Origin: Paucibacter sp. KCTC 42545
GTDB lineage: Bacteria; Pseudomonadota; Gammaproteobacteria; Burkholderiales; Burkholderiaceae_C
Reading direction: 5' to 3'
DNA length: 64,000 nt
Assembly (NCBI RefSeq): GCF_001477625.1
Contig: NZ_CP013692.1
Coordinates: 4,092,001-4,156,000, forward strand
The position numbers and the translations under genes were made by a program. Each line of letters begins with the position of its first letter. Positions within the stretch are counted from its first letter, which is position 1. This document shows positions 1 to 10,330 of this stretch, in pieces. The notes beneath the pieces were generated by a model. That model worked only from the letters and a program-made list of their open reading frames with translations, was not told where the DNA came from and made no database searches.

Positions 1-2186
1 CCCTGTCCATCGCCATGGCCCTGGCGGCTTGGCCGGCGGCACAAGCCGTGGCGCAAGAAAAGACGGCTGACAAAACTCAGCTGGAGACCGTCACCATCAC
101 GGCCGAGCGCCGCACTGAGAACATCAAGGAAGTGCCCACCGCCGTCACCAGCATCAGCGGTGAGAAGCTGGATGTGCTGAACTCCGGCGGCCAGGATGTG
201 CGCTTCCTGTCCGGCCGCGTGCCCAGCCTGAACATCGAGTCCTCCTTCGGCCGCGCCTTCCCGCGCTTTTACATTCGCGGCTACGGCAATACCGACTTCC
301 GCCTGAATGCCTCGCAGCCCGTCTCGCTGATTTACGACGATGTGGTGCAAGAGAACCCGATCCTGAAGGGCTTCCCGGTGTTCGACATGAAGGCCGTCGA
401 AGTGATCGCCGGCCCGCAAGGCACGCTGTTTGGCCGCAACACACCGGCTGGCGTGGTGAAGTTTGACTCGGTCAAGCCCGGCAAGACGCAGGAAGGCTAT
501 GTCAACCTGTCCTACGGCACCTACGGCACCAGCAATATCGAAGGCGCCTTCAATCTGCCCCTGGGCGGCGACTGGGCCGCACGCATCTCGGCGCAAGTGC
601 AGCACCGTGACAACTGGGTCAAGAACGTCAACACCAAGGGCACCCAAGACACCGAAGGCTACGACGACCGCGCCGTGCGCCTGCAGGCCCTGTACGAGCC
701 GAACAAGGACTTCAGCGCCCTGTTCAATATCCACAACCGCGATCTGAAGGGCAGCCCGCGCCTGTTCCGCTCCAGCATCATCAAGCCCGGCACCAATGAA
801 CTGGTGGACGGCTTCGATCCGGCCAAGATGTACATCGACGCCACCAACGAGCAGACCCTCAAGGCCACCGGCGGCAGCATGCGCCTGAAGTGGGCCCTGA
901 ACGGCATCACCCTGCACTCCATCACCGGCATCGAAACGGTTGAGCCTTTCAGCCGCGCAGACGTCGATGGCGGCTACATCAACAACTTCGTCAAGCCGCC
1001 ACCATTTGGCGCCGAAGGCAATGTGTTCTGGAGCGCCGAGACCTCTGACGCGCTGAAGAACCACCGCCAGCTCTCGCAAGAGTTCCGCGCTGAGTCGACC
1101 GCTGCGGGCCCGCTGCGTTGGCAAGCCGGCCTCTACCTGTTCGATGAGCGCTACGACATGGAGAGCGTCGACTATCTGGCCGCCCCCGCCGACGCGCTGG
1201 TGTCCACCCACCAGACCAACCGCGCCTGGGCCTTGTTCGGCTCGGTCAACTACGAAGTCAGCCCCAATCTGAAACTGCGCGGCGGCCTGCGTTACACCCA
1301 GGACAAGAAGACCTTGGCCACGGTGGGCAAGGTCAACGCCAGCGCCGGCACCAGCGACAGCACGGACGACAACAAGGTCAACTGGGATGTCTCGGCCACC
1401 TATATCCTGACCCCGGAAACCAATCTGTACGCCCGCGTGGCCACCGGCTTCCGCGCCGCCTCGATCTACCCGGCCAGCGGCTTCGGCCCGCAGTCCAAGG
1501 CTCGCCCGGAAAACACCACCTCCTACGAGATGGGCGTGAAGTCGGAGTTCTGGGATCGCCGCGCACGCTTGTCCGCCAATGTGTTCGCCTACACAGTGAA
1601 GGACCAGCAACTCACCGCCGTCGGTGGCACCAACAACTCCAACACCTTGCTCAACGCCAGCAAGGGCGAGGGCCGCGGCTTTGAGTTCAACCTGGACCTG
1701 ATCCCCGTCGACAACCTCTTGCTGACCCTGGGCGGCAGCTATAACGACACCGCCATCAAGGACCGCAGCCTGGCCCTGCCACGCTCCGGCAGCAACCCGA
1801 CCGTGCTGGACCCGGTCAATGCCAGCGGCAACTACAGCATCTATGACAACCCGCTGCCCAACGCACCCAAGTGGATCGCCAACCTGACGGCTCGCTACGG
1901 CATCCCGACCAAGGACGGCAATGAGTTCTACGTCTACACCGACTGGGCTTACCGCAGCAAGGTCAACTTCTTCCTGCAGGAATCGGTGGAGTTCACCGGC
2001 AAGGCCCTGACCGAAGGCGGCCTGCGCGCCGGCTACATCTGGAGCCAAGGCAAGTATGAAGCGGCCGGTTTTGTGCGCAACATCACCAACCAGGTGCGCG
2101 TCACCGGTGCCATCGACTTCAACAACCTGACCGGTTTCATCAACGACCCACGCACTTACGGCGTGCAATTCAAGGCCTTGTTCTAA
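1..2186 (+). CDS. TonB-dependent outer-membrane receptor (5' partial)
   Basis: Outer-membrane beta-barrel receptor that takes up a ligand (iron chelate, vitamin or sugar) with TonB energy. The frame is open to the left edge: codons before the ATG at 15 read L-S-I-A and continue into a hydrophobic stretch ending AQAVAQE, a signal peptide, so the true start lies upstream of the window. After it come a TonB-box-like segment (LETVTITAERR) and a plug domain with the typical AVEVIAGPQGTLFGRNTPAG block. The rest, about 550 residues, is barrel with many alternating aromatic strands, and the protein ends in FKALF, a C-terminal phenylalanine as expected for barrel insertion. No ligand can be assigned from the sequence: no siderophore or cobalamin gene is adjacent. 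It is followed directly by a palindromic repeat and a strong terminator. Confidence 0.9.
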   Translation, partial: LSIAMALAAWPAAQAVAQEKTADKTQLETVTITAERRTENIKEVPTAVTSISGEKLDVLNSGGQDVRFLSGRVPSLNIESSFGRAFPRFYIRGYGNTDFRLNASQPVSLIYDDVVQENPILKGFPVFDMKAVEVIAGPQGTLFGRNTPAGVVKFDSVKPGKTQEGYVNLSYGTYGTSNIEGAFNLPLGGDWAARISAQVQHRDNWVKNVNTKGTQDTEGYDDRAVRLQALYEPNKDFSALFNIHNRDLKGSPRLFRSSIIKPGTNELVDGFDPAKMYIDATNEQTLKATGGSMRLKWALNGITLHSITGIETVEPFSRADVDGGYINNFVKPPPFGAEGNVFWSAETSDALKNHRQLSQEFRAESTAAGPLRWQAGLYLFDERYDMESVDYLAAPADALVSTHQTNRAWALFGSVNYEVSPNLKLRGGLRYTQDKKTLATVGKVNASAGTSDSTDDNKVNWDVSATYILTPETNLYARVATGFRAASIYPASGFGPQSKARPENTTSYEMGVKSEFWDRRARLSANVFAYTVKDQQLTAVGGTNNSNTLLNASKGEGRGFEFNLDLIPVDNLLLTLGGSYNDTAIKDRSLALPRSGSNPTVLDPVNASGNYSIYDNPLPNAPKWIANLTARYGIPTKDGNEFYVYTDWAYRSKVNFFLQESVEFTGKALTEGGLRAGYIWSQGKYEAAGFVRNITNQVRVTGAIDFNNLTGFINDPRTYGVQFKALF

Positions 2187-2346
2187 GAACTTGTCTGCCA
2201 ATAGCAGGGCGGAGGATGGGGCGGCGATTTGTGACCAGGGCAAGGCGCAAACCACAGCAATACCCGAAGGTATTGCGAGGATTTGCTACGCAGCCATGGG
2301 TACAAATCGGCCGCCAGCCGACCCCAGCTATTTGGGGATAAGTTCT
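2186..2346. repeat. 161-bp imperfect palindrome (ERIC/MITE-like)
   Basis: Nearly the whole spacer after the TonB receptor folds on itself about a centre near 2266. Outer arms AGAACTTGTC (2186-2195) and GATAAGTTCT (2337-2346) match at 9 of 10. Next arms AATAGCAGG (2200-2208) and CCAGCTATT (2324-2332) match at 8 of 9. GCGGCGATTTGT (2221-2232) pairs with ACAAATCGGCCGCC (2302-2315) with small bulges. The centre is a perfect hairpin GCAATACC-CGAA-GGTATTGC (2257-2276). It encodes nothing credible. The shape is that of a dispersed non-autonomous element, but no second copy was noticed in this window, so its mobility is inference. The left end overlaps the last base of the receptor stop codon. Confidence 0.7.
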
Positions 2347-2375
2347 CAGCCAATCCCGCTTGACGCGTAGGGCCC

Positions 2376-2411
2376 AAGCCCGATCCTCCTTTTGGGGGAT
2401 TGGGCTTTTTT
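2376..2411 (+). terminator. Rho-independent terminator upstream of pyrE
   Basis: A 14-bp stem (2376-2389 with 2394-2407, two G-T wobbles), a TTTT loop (2390-2393) and a T run to 2411. It ends transcription from the TonB receptor and the palindrome before pyrE. Confidence 0.85.
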
Positions 2412-2445
2412 GCACCCCTACAATGAGACACACGATTCAGCCCCT

Positions 2446-3129
2446 ATGCCCATGAGCACTGCACCAACCCCCGATCAGCTGGCCCAGGAATTCGTTGCTT
2501 TCGCAGTCGAATCCGGCGTGTTGCGCTTCGGCCAATTCAAGACCAAGGCCGGTCGCCTGAGCCCCTATTTCTTCAACGCCGGCCTGTTCGATGACGGCGC
2601 CAAACTCGGCCGCCTGGCGCAGTTCTATGCCCAGCGCCTGATCGCCTCGGGCCTGGAATTCGACATGATCTTCGGCCCCGCCTACAAGGGCATCACCCTG
2701 GCTGCGGCGCTGTCCATCGAGCTGGCGCGCCTGGGCCACAACAAGCCCTTCGCCTACAACCGCAAGGAAGCCAAAGACCACGGCGAAGGTGGCACCCTGG
2801 TGGGCGCGCCGGTGCAAGGGCGCGTGCTGATCATTGACGACGTGATCTCCGCCGGCACCTCGGTGCGTGAGTCCATCGCCATGATCAAGGCCGCGGGTGC
2901 CACGCCTTGCGGCGTCACGATTGCGCTGGACCGCCAGGAAAAGGCGGCCGAGAACGGCGTCGACCTGCCCCACTCGGCGGTGCAGTACGTCACACAAGAG
3001 CTGCAAATGCCGGTGGTGGCCATCGCTGGCCTGGCCGATTTGCTTCAGTATTTGAGCTCGGCGGACGATAGTGCCGTGACCGCCCATGCGGCGGCTGTTC
3101 AAGCTTACCGAGATAGCTACGGGGTCTGA
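2446..3129 (+). CDS. pyrE: Orotate phosphoribosyltransferase
   Basis: Converts orotate plus PRPP to OMP in cytosolic pyrimidine synthesis. The PRPP-binding motif VLIIDDVISAGTS is clear, and the flexible-loop region RKEAKDHGEGG precedes it as in the PyrE family. From the ATG at 2446 (MPMSTAPTP) the product is 227 residues, a little over the usual 210-220; the ATG at 2452 is equally possible. An in-frame ATG at 2392 lies inside the terminator stem and is rejected. TACAAT at 2419-2424 could be the -10 box, giving a short leader. The stop overlaps the next start by one base (TGATG), so the DUF4124 gene is probably translated with it. Confidence 0.93.
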   Translation: MPMSTAPTPDQLAQEFVAFAVESGVLRFGQFKTKAGRLSPYFFNAGLFDDGAKLGRLAQFYAQRLIASGLEFDMIFGPAYKGITLAAALSIELARLGHNKPFAYNRKEAKDHGEGGTLVGAPVQGRVLIIDDVISAGTSVRESIAMIKAAGATPCGVTIALDRQEKAAENGVDLPHSAVQYVTQELQMPVVAIAGLADLLQYLSSADDSAVTAHAAAVQAYRDSYGV

Positions 3130-3926
3130 TGCGCCATCTCCGCGCCGCGTTTTCGTCGATTGCCAAATTGCTGCGGCGCCAGGCCTCGCTGGCCGGCGGC
3201 AGTGCGCTCGCGGGCGCTTGCCTGAGCGGCGCGGCGTTGACAGCATTGCCAACGCTGGCGCAGGCGCAAACCCCGCCGACCGATAGCAAGAAGGGCATTT
3301 ACAGCTGCACCACTGCTGATGGCCGCCGCCTAACCTCCGACCGCCCGATTGCCGAATGCAATACGCGGGAGCAGCGCATCCTAAACCCCGACGGCTCGCA
3401 GCGCGCGACCTTGCCACCGGCACTCTCACCGGAAGAAAAGGTGCGGCAAGAGGCGCAAGAACGCCACCTTGCCGCTGAACGCGCCACCTTGCGCGACGCC
3501 ATCCGGCGCGACCGCACGCTGATGCTGCGCTTCCCGAACGAAGCCGCCCACCAGCAGAGCCGCAGCCAGGCCTTGGACGATGCCAACAAGGCACGCCTGA
3601 GCTCGGAGCGCCGCATCAAGGAATTGGCGCAAGAGCGCAAGCCGCTGGCCGACGAGGCCGAGTTCTACAAGGGCCGGGCCTTGCCCGCCAAGCTCAAGCA
3701 GCAAATGGACGCCAATGACGCCGCCGTCGAGGCCCAGCAGCAGCTGATTGAGAACCAAAAGGCCGAGTTGGTGCGCATCAACAGCCGCTTTGACGCCGAA
3801 TTGGCGCGGCTGAAAAAGCTCTGGGGCGGCGCCGCCCCCGGCACGCTGGGGCCGGGGGGCGATGGCAAGGCCGCTAACGGTAGCAATGGCAGCGACGCGG
3901 CCGCCGCTGCAGCCAGCGGCCGCTGA
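3129..3926 (+). CDS. DUF4124-type periplasmic coiled-coil protein
   Basis: 265 residues of unknown function. A long N-terminal leader with a hydrophobic stretch ends ALPTLAQAQT, a plausible signal peptide cleaved near residue 46. Then comes a short DUF4124-like module (KKGIYSCTTADGRRLTSDRP, with a second Cys in AECN). After this, residues of about 95-235 are rich in Glu, Arg, Ala and Gln with heptad character (long coiled coil). The tail is Gly/Ser/Ala-rich. The start overlaps the pyrE stop, so coupling is likely, although no functional link to pyrimidine synthesis is apparent. It converges on gatB, with only 39 bp between them. Confidence 0.75.
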   Translation: MRHLRAAFSSIAKLLRRQASLAGGSALAGACLSGAALTALPTLAQAQTPPTDSKKGIYSCTTADGRRLTSDRPIAECNTREQRILNPDGSQRATLPPALSPEEKVRQEAQERHLAAERATLRDAIRRDRTLMLRFPNEAAHQQSRSQALDDANKARLSSERRIKELAQERKPLADEAEFYKGRALPAKLKQQMDANDAAVEAQQQLIENQKAELVRINSRFDAELARLKKLWGGAAPGTLGPGGDGKAANGSNGSDAAAAAASGR

Positions 3927-3965
3927 CCTCAGCAGCCGGACGTCAACGCCCGGCCGCTGCTGGCC

Positions 3966-5426
3966 TTAGCCAGCCAGCTTCTTCTTCAGCAGCTCGTTCA
4001 CCGCGCTCGGATTGGCCTTGCCCTTGGTGGCTTTCATGGCCTGACCGACCAGAGCGTTGAAGGCCTTTTCCTTGCCGGAACGGAACTCTTCCACCGACTT
4101 GGCATTGGCGGCCAGCACCTCGTCGAGGATGCGCTCGAGCTCACCGCTGTCGCTCATCTGCTTCAGGCCCTTGGCCTCGATCAAAGCATCGACGTCCTGG
4201 CCTTCGCCGGTCCACAGCGCCTCGAAAACCTGACGTGCGGCGTTGTTGGAAATGGTGCCGTCCTGAATGCGGCCAATCAGCGCGGCGAGTGTCGCGGCCG
4301 ACACCGGGCTGGATTCGATGCTGCTCTCTTCGGCGTTCAAGCGGCGCGAGAACTCGCCCTGCAGCCAGTTGGCCACCAGCTTGGGCGCCTTGCAGCCGTC
4401 GCGGGCGGCTTCGTAGAAGCGCGCCGTGGCCAGGCTTTGAGTCATCAGCGCGGCGTCGTAGGCGGGCAGGCCGTCAACGCTTTCGAAACGCGCCGCCATC
4501 ACGGCCGGCAGCTCGGGCATCTCGCCGCGCACACGCTCCACCCATTCGGCCGACACCACCAGCGGCGGCAGATCGGGATCGGGGAAGTAGCGGTAGTCGG
4601 CCGAATCTTCCTTGCTGCGCATGGCGCGGGTCTCGCCCGTGTCGGGGTTGAACAGCACGGTGGCTTGTTGAATCGTGCGGCCGTCTTCGATCTCGTCGAT
4701 CTGCCAGTTCACCTCAAAGTCCACCGCCTGAATCAGGTTGCGGAAGCTGTTCAGGTTCTTGATTTCACGCCGCGTGCCGTAAGGGTTGCCGGGCTTGCGC
4801 ACCGACACATTGACGTCGCAGCGGAAGGAGCCTTCTTGCATATTGCCGTCGCAAATGCCCAGCCACATCACCAAGGCGTGCAGGGTCTTGGCGTACTCGC
4901 AGGCCTCGGCGCCGGAGCGCATATCGGGCTCGCTAACGATTTCCAGCAGCGGCGTGCCGGCGCGGTTCAGGTCGATGCCGGTGAGGCCGTGGTAGTCCTC
5001 GTGCAAGCTCTTGCCCGCGTCTTCCTCGAGGTGGGCGCGGGTCAGCTGCACCACATGCTTGGTCTCGCCCACATAGAACTCCACCTGGCCGCCTTGCACC
5101 ACCGGGATCTCAAACTGGCTGATCTGGTAGCCCTTGGGCAAGTCAGGGTAGAAGTAGTTCTTGCGCGCGAAGATGGACAGCGGCGCCACCTTGGCGCCCA
5201 CGGCTAGGCCGAAGCGAATAGCGCGCTCAACGGCACCGCGGTTCAGCACCGGCAGGGTGCCCGGCAAGGCCAAATCAACCGGCGAGGCTTGCGTATTCGG
5301 CTCGGCCCCGAAGGCGGTGGACGAGCCGCTGAAGATCTTGGACTGGGTGGAAAGCTGGACGTGGTTTTCCAGGCCGATCACGACCTCATAGCCACGGACG
5401 AGTTTGCTGCTTGCGGTATTGCTCAT
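3966..5426 (-). CDS. gatB: Asp/Glu-tRNA amidotransferase subunit B
   Basis: GatB binds misacylated Glu-tRNA(Gln) or Asp-tRNA(Asn) and activates the carboxylate with ATP, so that ammonia from GatA makes Gln or Asn on the tRNA. The 486-residue product opens with [18 protein letters not shown], followed by the GatB cradle ([15 protein letters not shown]; most homologues have V, T or I before that His). The C-terminal 150 residues are the helical GatB/YqeY tail ending [11 protein letters not shown] chose the start at 5426 because GGGAGG lies 8 bases upstream; the longer open frame to 5561 is antisense-like. One base separates it from the gatA stop. Confidence 0.95.
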   Translation of the reverse strand: MSNTASSKLVRGYEVVIGLENHVQLSTQSKIFSGSSTAFGAEPNTQASPVDLALPGTLPVLNRGAVERAIRFGLAVGAKVAPLSIFARKNYFYPDLPKGYQISQFEIPVVQGGQVEFYVGETKHVVQLTRAHLEEDAGKSLHEDYHGLTGIDLNRAGTPLLEIVSEPDMRSGAEACEYAKTLHALVMWLGICDGNMQEGSFRCDVNVSVRKPGNPYGTRREIKNLNSFRNLIQAVDFEVNWQIDEIEDGRTIQQATVLFNPDTGETRAMRSKEDSADYRYFPDPDLPPLVVSAEWVERVRGEMPELPAVMAARFESVDGLPAYDAALMTQSLATARFYEAARDGCKAPKLVANWLQGEFSRRLNAEESSIESSPVSAATLAALIGRIQDGTISNNAARQVFEALWTGEGQDVDALIEAKGLKQMSDSGELERILDEVLAANAKSVEEFRSGKEKAFNALVGQAMKATKGKANPSAVNELLKKKLAG

Positions 5427-5427
5427 A

Positions 5428-6927
5428 TCAGATGCCTCCCGGCGCCGAGGCGTGCCAGGCTGTCGCTTGTTGCAAGGCGTGGGCTGCGTGCAGCAGCTGG
5501 CCTTCCTTGAAATAGTTGCCCAGCAATTGCAGGCCCACGGGCATGCCGCCTTCGCCCACACCGACCGGCACGCTCATGCCAGGCAAGCCGGCCAGCGAGC
5601 CGGGCAGGGTGAAGATGTCGGCCAGATAAGCCTTGACCGGATCGTCCTTGCCTTCGCCATGCTTCCAGGCCACCGTGGGTGCCACCGGGCCGGCGATCAG
5701 ATCGCACTGGGTGAAGGCTTGTTGGAAGTCGTCGGCAATCATGCGGCGCAGCTTTTGCGCTTGCAGATAGTAGGCGTCGTAATAGCCGTGGCTGAGCACA
5801 TAGCTGCCGATCATGATGCGGCGCTTGACCTCCGCACCAAAGCCTTCGGCGCGGGTCTTTTTGTACATGTCCAGCAAATCGTCGTACTGAGCCGCGCGAT
5901 GACCGAAACGCACGCCATCAAAGCGGCTCAGATTGGAGCTGGCCTCGGCCGGGGCAATGATGTAGTAGACGGGAATTGCCAGCTCGGTACGCGGCAGGCT
6001 CACATCCACAAGAGTGGCGCCGAGCTTTTCCAGCTCGGCCAGGCCTTGGCGCACGGCGCTGTCGACATCGGCCGACAGCGCCGCGGGGAAGAACTCCCGC
6101 GGCAGGCCGATGCGCAAGCCCTTCAAGGGCTGGGCGGCGGTGGCGCCTTCGCGCGCTTGCAGCATCTGCGCATGGAAGTCCTGCGGAGCCTGCTGGATGC
6201 TGGTGGCATCGCGCTCATCAAAACCGCTCATGGCCGAGAGCAGCAGGGCGCAGTCCTCGGCCGAGCGGGCCATGGGGCCGGCTTGGTCCAGGCTGGAGGC
6301 AAAAGCGATCATGCCGTAGCGCGAGCACACGCCGTAGGTCGGCTTGATACCGGTGATGCCGGTGAAGCTGGCCGGTTGGCGAATGGAGCCGCCCGTGTCG
6401 GTACCGGTGGCGCCAGGCACCAAGCGGGCCGCCACGGCCGCGGCCGAGCCGCCGGAGGAGCCGCCGGGCACGCGCTCGCGGTCCCAGGGGTTCATCACCG
6501 CCCGATAGGCCGAGTTCTCATTCGCCGAGCCCATCGCGAACTCGTCGCAGTTGAGCTTGCCCAGGCTGACCGTTCCGGCCGCGTTCAGGCGCGACACCAC
6601 GGTCGCGTCGAAGGGGCTCAGATAACCGCTCAGGATCTTGGAGCCCGCGGTGGTGGGCATATCGCGGGTGACGAAGATGTCCTTGTGCGCCAGGGGCACA
6701 CCGATCAGGGCACCGGTTTCACCGGCGGCGCGGCGCGCGTCGGCGGCTTGGGCGGCGGCCAAGGCCTGCGCCTCGTCCACATGCAAAAAAGCGCCCAATG
6801 CGTCAGCAGCGGTAACACGCGCAAGCAGATGTTGCGTCACTTCGAGGCTGGAAACCTCTTTGGCCGCGAGGGCGCGGCCGAGCTGGGCCACGCCCAAATC
6901 ATGCAGGGATGTAGAAGTCTTTGTCAT
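5428..6927 (-). CDS. gatA: Asp/Glu-tRNA amidotransferase subunit A
   Basis: Amidase-signature subunit that hydrolyses glutamine and channels ammonia to GatB. It has 499 residues, the usual length. The Ser-cisSer-Lys triad is visible: Lys82 in PLAHKDIF, the cis-Ser in [15 protein letters not shown] (157/158), and the nucleophile Ser181 in [12 protein letters not shown]. It is the middle gene of gatC-gatA-gatB: its ATG overlaps the gatC stop (TAATG) and its TGA lies one base before gatB. This gives co-translation of the three subunits. The presence of GatCAB suggests that this organism makes Gln-tRNA and/or Asn-tRNA by the indirect route. Confidence 0.96.
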   Translation of the reverse strand: MTKTSTSLHDLGVAQLGRALAAKEVSSLEVTQHLLARVTAADALGAFLHVDEAQALAAAQAADARRAAGETGALIGVPLAHKDIFVTRDMPTTAGSKILSGYLSPFDATVVSRLNAAGTVSLGKLNCDEFAMGSANENSAYRAVMNPWDRERVPGGSSGGSAAAVAARLVPGATGTDTGGSIRQPASFTGITGIKPTYGVCSRYGMIAFASSLDQAGPMARSAEDCALLLSAMSGFDERDATSIQQAPQDFHAQMLQAREGATAAQPLKGLRIGLPREFFPAALSADVDSAVRQGLAELEKLGATLVDVSLPRTELAIPVYYIIAPAEASSNLSRFDGVRFGHRAAQYDDLLDMYKKTRAEGFGAEVKRRIMIGSYVLSHGYYDAYYLQAQKLRRMIADDFQQAFTQCDLIAGPVAPTVAWKHGEGKDDPVKAYLADIFTLPGSLAGLPGMSVPVGVGEGGMPVGLQLLGNYFKEGQLLHAAHALQQATAWHASAPGGI

Positions 6928-7226
6928 TATTCGATGACCTTGGGAACCAGGAACAAACCGTCTTCAATCGCCGGCGCGCTGCGTTGATTGAGTTCGCGTT
7001 GATTGCTTTCCGTGACCGCGTCTTCGCGCAGGCGCAGGGACACTTCCTGCACCGCTGACAGAGGCGTGTAGAGCGGTTCGACACCGCTGGTGTCCACCGC
7101 ACTCATCTGTTCAACGATCTTGAAAAACCCGTTCAACTGGGTCAGCAGTTCGGCGCTTTCGGCGGGCTGCAATTCCAGCCGCGCCAGATGGGCGATGCGG
7201 CTTACGTCTTGAGGGGTCAGAGCCAT
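6927..7226 (-). CDS. gatC: Asp/Glu-tRNA amidotransferase subunit C
   Basis: Small belt subunit that stabilises GatA on GatB. 99 residues from the ATG at 7226 ([19 protein letters not shown]), the classic GatC N-terminus; the family is 90-100 residues. A longer open frame to 7310 adds a proline-rich leader not found in GatC and is rejected. It is first in the operon and is transcribed away from mreB. The stop TAA overlaps the gatA ATG. Confidence 0.94.
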   Translation of the reverse strand: MALTPQDVSRIAHLARLELQPAESAELLTQLNGFFKIVEQMSAVDTSGVEPLYTPLSAVQEVSLRLREDAVTESNQRELNQRSAPAIEDGLFLVPKVIE

Positions 7227-8626
<1,400 letters not shown>

Positions 8627-8709
8627 AGCCATGTGGCCTGCTGCGCGGCCCCGTAGCGCTGCTGAGCAGCGCAGCGGCAACAACAGCAGCGGCAAACACC
8701 CAAGCTCGC

Positions 8710-8726
8710 GGCCGCTCGCAGCGGCC
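8710..8726. other. Hairpin in the mreB-mreC spacer
   Basis: GGCCGCT-CGC-AGCGGCC is a perfect 7-bp stem with a 3-base loop in the GC-rich 136-bp spacer 8627-8762. There is no T run, so it is not an intrinsic terminator. It could slow decay or processing of the mreB message and so lower mreC expression relative to mreB (inference). Confidence 0.35.
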
Positions 8727-8762
8727 TGCTAGGCGGACATTCTTTCGGCGCACGACTTCGCC

Positions 8763-9812
8763 ATGCCTCTCGGCCCACCAGATCGCACGACACCGCCCAT
8801 CTTCCGTCAAGGCCCCTCGGCCCTGACCAAGCTGCTGCTGTGCGCCGCCGCTGCCGTTTTTCTGATGGTGGCGGATGCGCGTTTCAAGGTGGTGGAGCCC
8901 GCCCGCCAGACCCTGGCCCTGGCCCTGCATCCGGTGCAGCGCCTGCTGCTAACGCCGGTTGATGCCTGGGAGGCCTTCCAAGACTATCTGCGCGGCACCG
9001 AGCGTGCCATGGCGGCCGAAAACCAAGCCCGCCAACAACTGGTGCGCCAAGCCGAGAGGCTCTCGCGCGCCGAGCAGCTGCACCAGGAAAACCAACGCCT
9101 GCGGGCCTTGCTGGAATTGCGCCCAGCCCTGCAGGTGAGCTCGCTCTCGGCCGAGGTGCTGTACGAGGCACCGGACCCCTATTCGCGTCGCGTCGTGATC
9201 GACCGTGGCAGCTTCAACGGCGTGCAACTCGGCGCGCCGGTGATCAATGAAGAGGGCGTGCTCGGCCAAGTGACGCGGCTCTACAAGCTGTCGGCCGAGG
9301 TCACGCTGCTGAGCGACAAAGACGCCGCCATTCCCGTGCTCAACACCCGCACCGAACAGCGCAACGCCGCCTTCGGCAATAGCGACGGCAGCGGCATGGA
9401 GCTGCGCTTTCTGGCCGCCAACGCGGACGTCAAAGAAGGCGATGCCTTGACGACCTCGGGGCTGGACGGCGTCTACCCGCCCGGCTTGCCGGTGGCCAAG
9501 GTGACCGTGGTGGAGCGGCGCGGCGACAGCAGCTTCGCCCGCGTCAGCCTGCAACCCGTGGCGCGGCTGGACAGCGTGCGCCATGTGCTGGTGCTGCAAC
9601 CGCTGGCCCAGCATGAAGCCGCGCAGGCCGAAGCTGCCGAAGCCGCGGCTTCAGCGGCAGCGGCCGCCGCCAGCGTGAAGTCGGCCCGCAAAGCTGCCGC
9701 TAGCGCTGCAGCCGCATCGGCGACAGGCCATGGCGCCAGCGCGGCACCCAAGGCCGCCGCCAAGCCGGTCAGCAAGCCCGCCGCCAAACCCGCTTCTGGA
9801 GCCAAGCCATGA
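8763..9812 (+). CDS. mreC: Rod shape-determining protein MreC
   Basis: Periplasmic scaffold of the elongasome that contacts PBP2. 349 residues: short cytoplasmic N-terminus, one membrane helix at about residues 19-38 (LTKLLLCAAAAVFLMVADAR), a coiled coil at about 75-115, and the MreC beta domains (RVVIDRGSFNGVQLGAPVIN; GDALTTSGLDGVYPPGLPV). It ends in an unusual tail of about 75 residues made mostly of Ala, Lys and Pro, so it is longer than the typical 270-300. It overlaps mreD by ATGA. Confidence 0.94.
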   Translation: MPLGPPDRTTPPIFRQGPSALTKLLLCAAAAVFLMVADARFKVVEPARQTLALALHPVQRLLLTPVDAWEAFQDYLRGTERAMAAENQARQQLVRQAERLSRAEQLHQENQRLRALLELRPALQVSSLSAEVLYEAPDPYSRRVVIDRGSFNGVQLGAPVINEEGVLGQVTRLYKLSAEVTLLSDKDAAIPVLNTRTEQRNAAFGNSDGSGMELRFLAANADVKEGDALTTSGLDGVYPPGLPVAKVTVVERRGDSSFARVSLQPVARLDSVRHVLVLQPLAQHEAAQAEAAEAAASAAAAAASVKSARKAAASAAAASATGHGASAAPKAAAKPVSKPAAKPASGAKP

Positions 9813-10330
9813 TCATGCCGCGCGGCTCCGGCCAGCTCTTGCTGCCGGCCAACCCCCTCTTCATTGCCCTGACGCTGATCCTGGCCCTGGTGGCCGATAT
9901 GGTGCCGATCGGCCGCTCACCAATGATGCCGGACCTGCTGGCCGTGGTGTTGGTGTTCTGGGGCGTGCATCAACCGCGCCGGGTCGGCGTGGGCTGGGCC
10001 TTTGCCTTCGGCCTCTTGATCGATGTGCACCACGGCTCGCTGCTGGGCCAGCACGCCCTGGCCTACAGCACCTTGGTTTATGGCGCGGTGAGCCTGCATC
10101 GCCGCATTCCGGCCTTCGGCCTGATCGGCCAGGCCCTGCATGTCTTGCCGCTGTTTGCCGCCGCGCACGCCGTGTCGCTGCTGGTGCGCATGCTGGTGGG
10201 CGGCATGTGGCCGGGCTGGACCCTGGCCTGGGCGCCGCTGTTTGAGGCAGCGCTGTGGCCGCTGGCCACCATCCTGCTCTTGGCCCCGCAACGCCGCGCG
10301 CCTGATCGCGACGCCAATCGCCCGCTGTAA
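9809..10330 (+). CDS. mreD: Rod shape-determining protein MreD
   Basis: Small polytopic inner-membrane protein of the elongasome; 173 residues with about five hydrophobic helices (ANPLFIALTLILALVADMVP is the first). The motifs PDLLAVVLVFWGV and FGLLIDVHHGSLLGQHALAY match the MreD family. The start at 9809 forms ATGA with mreC; an ATG at 9815 is an alternative. The stop overlaps the mrdA start (TAATG). Confidence 0.93.
   Translation: MIMPRGSGQLLLPANPLFIALTLILALVADMVPIGRSPMMPDLLAVVLVFWGVHQPRRVGVGWAFAFGLLIDVHHGSLLGQHALAYSTLVYGAVSLHRRIPAFGLIGQALHVLPLFAAAHAVSLLVRMLVGGMWPGWTLAWAPLFEAALWPLATILLLAPQRRAPDRDANRPL

Noticed and set aside
2392..2445. N-terminal extension of pyrE from an ATG at 2392
   Set aside because: That ATG lies inside the terminator stem-loop, and the extra residues do not resemble PyrE.
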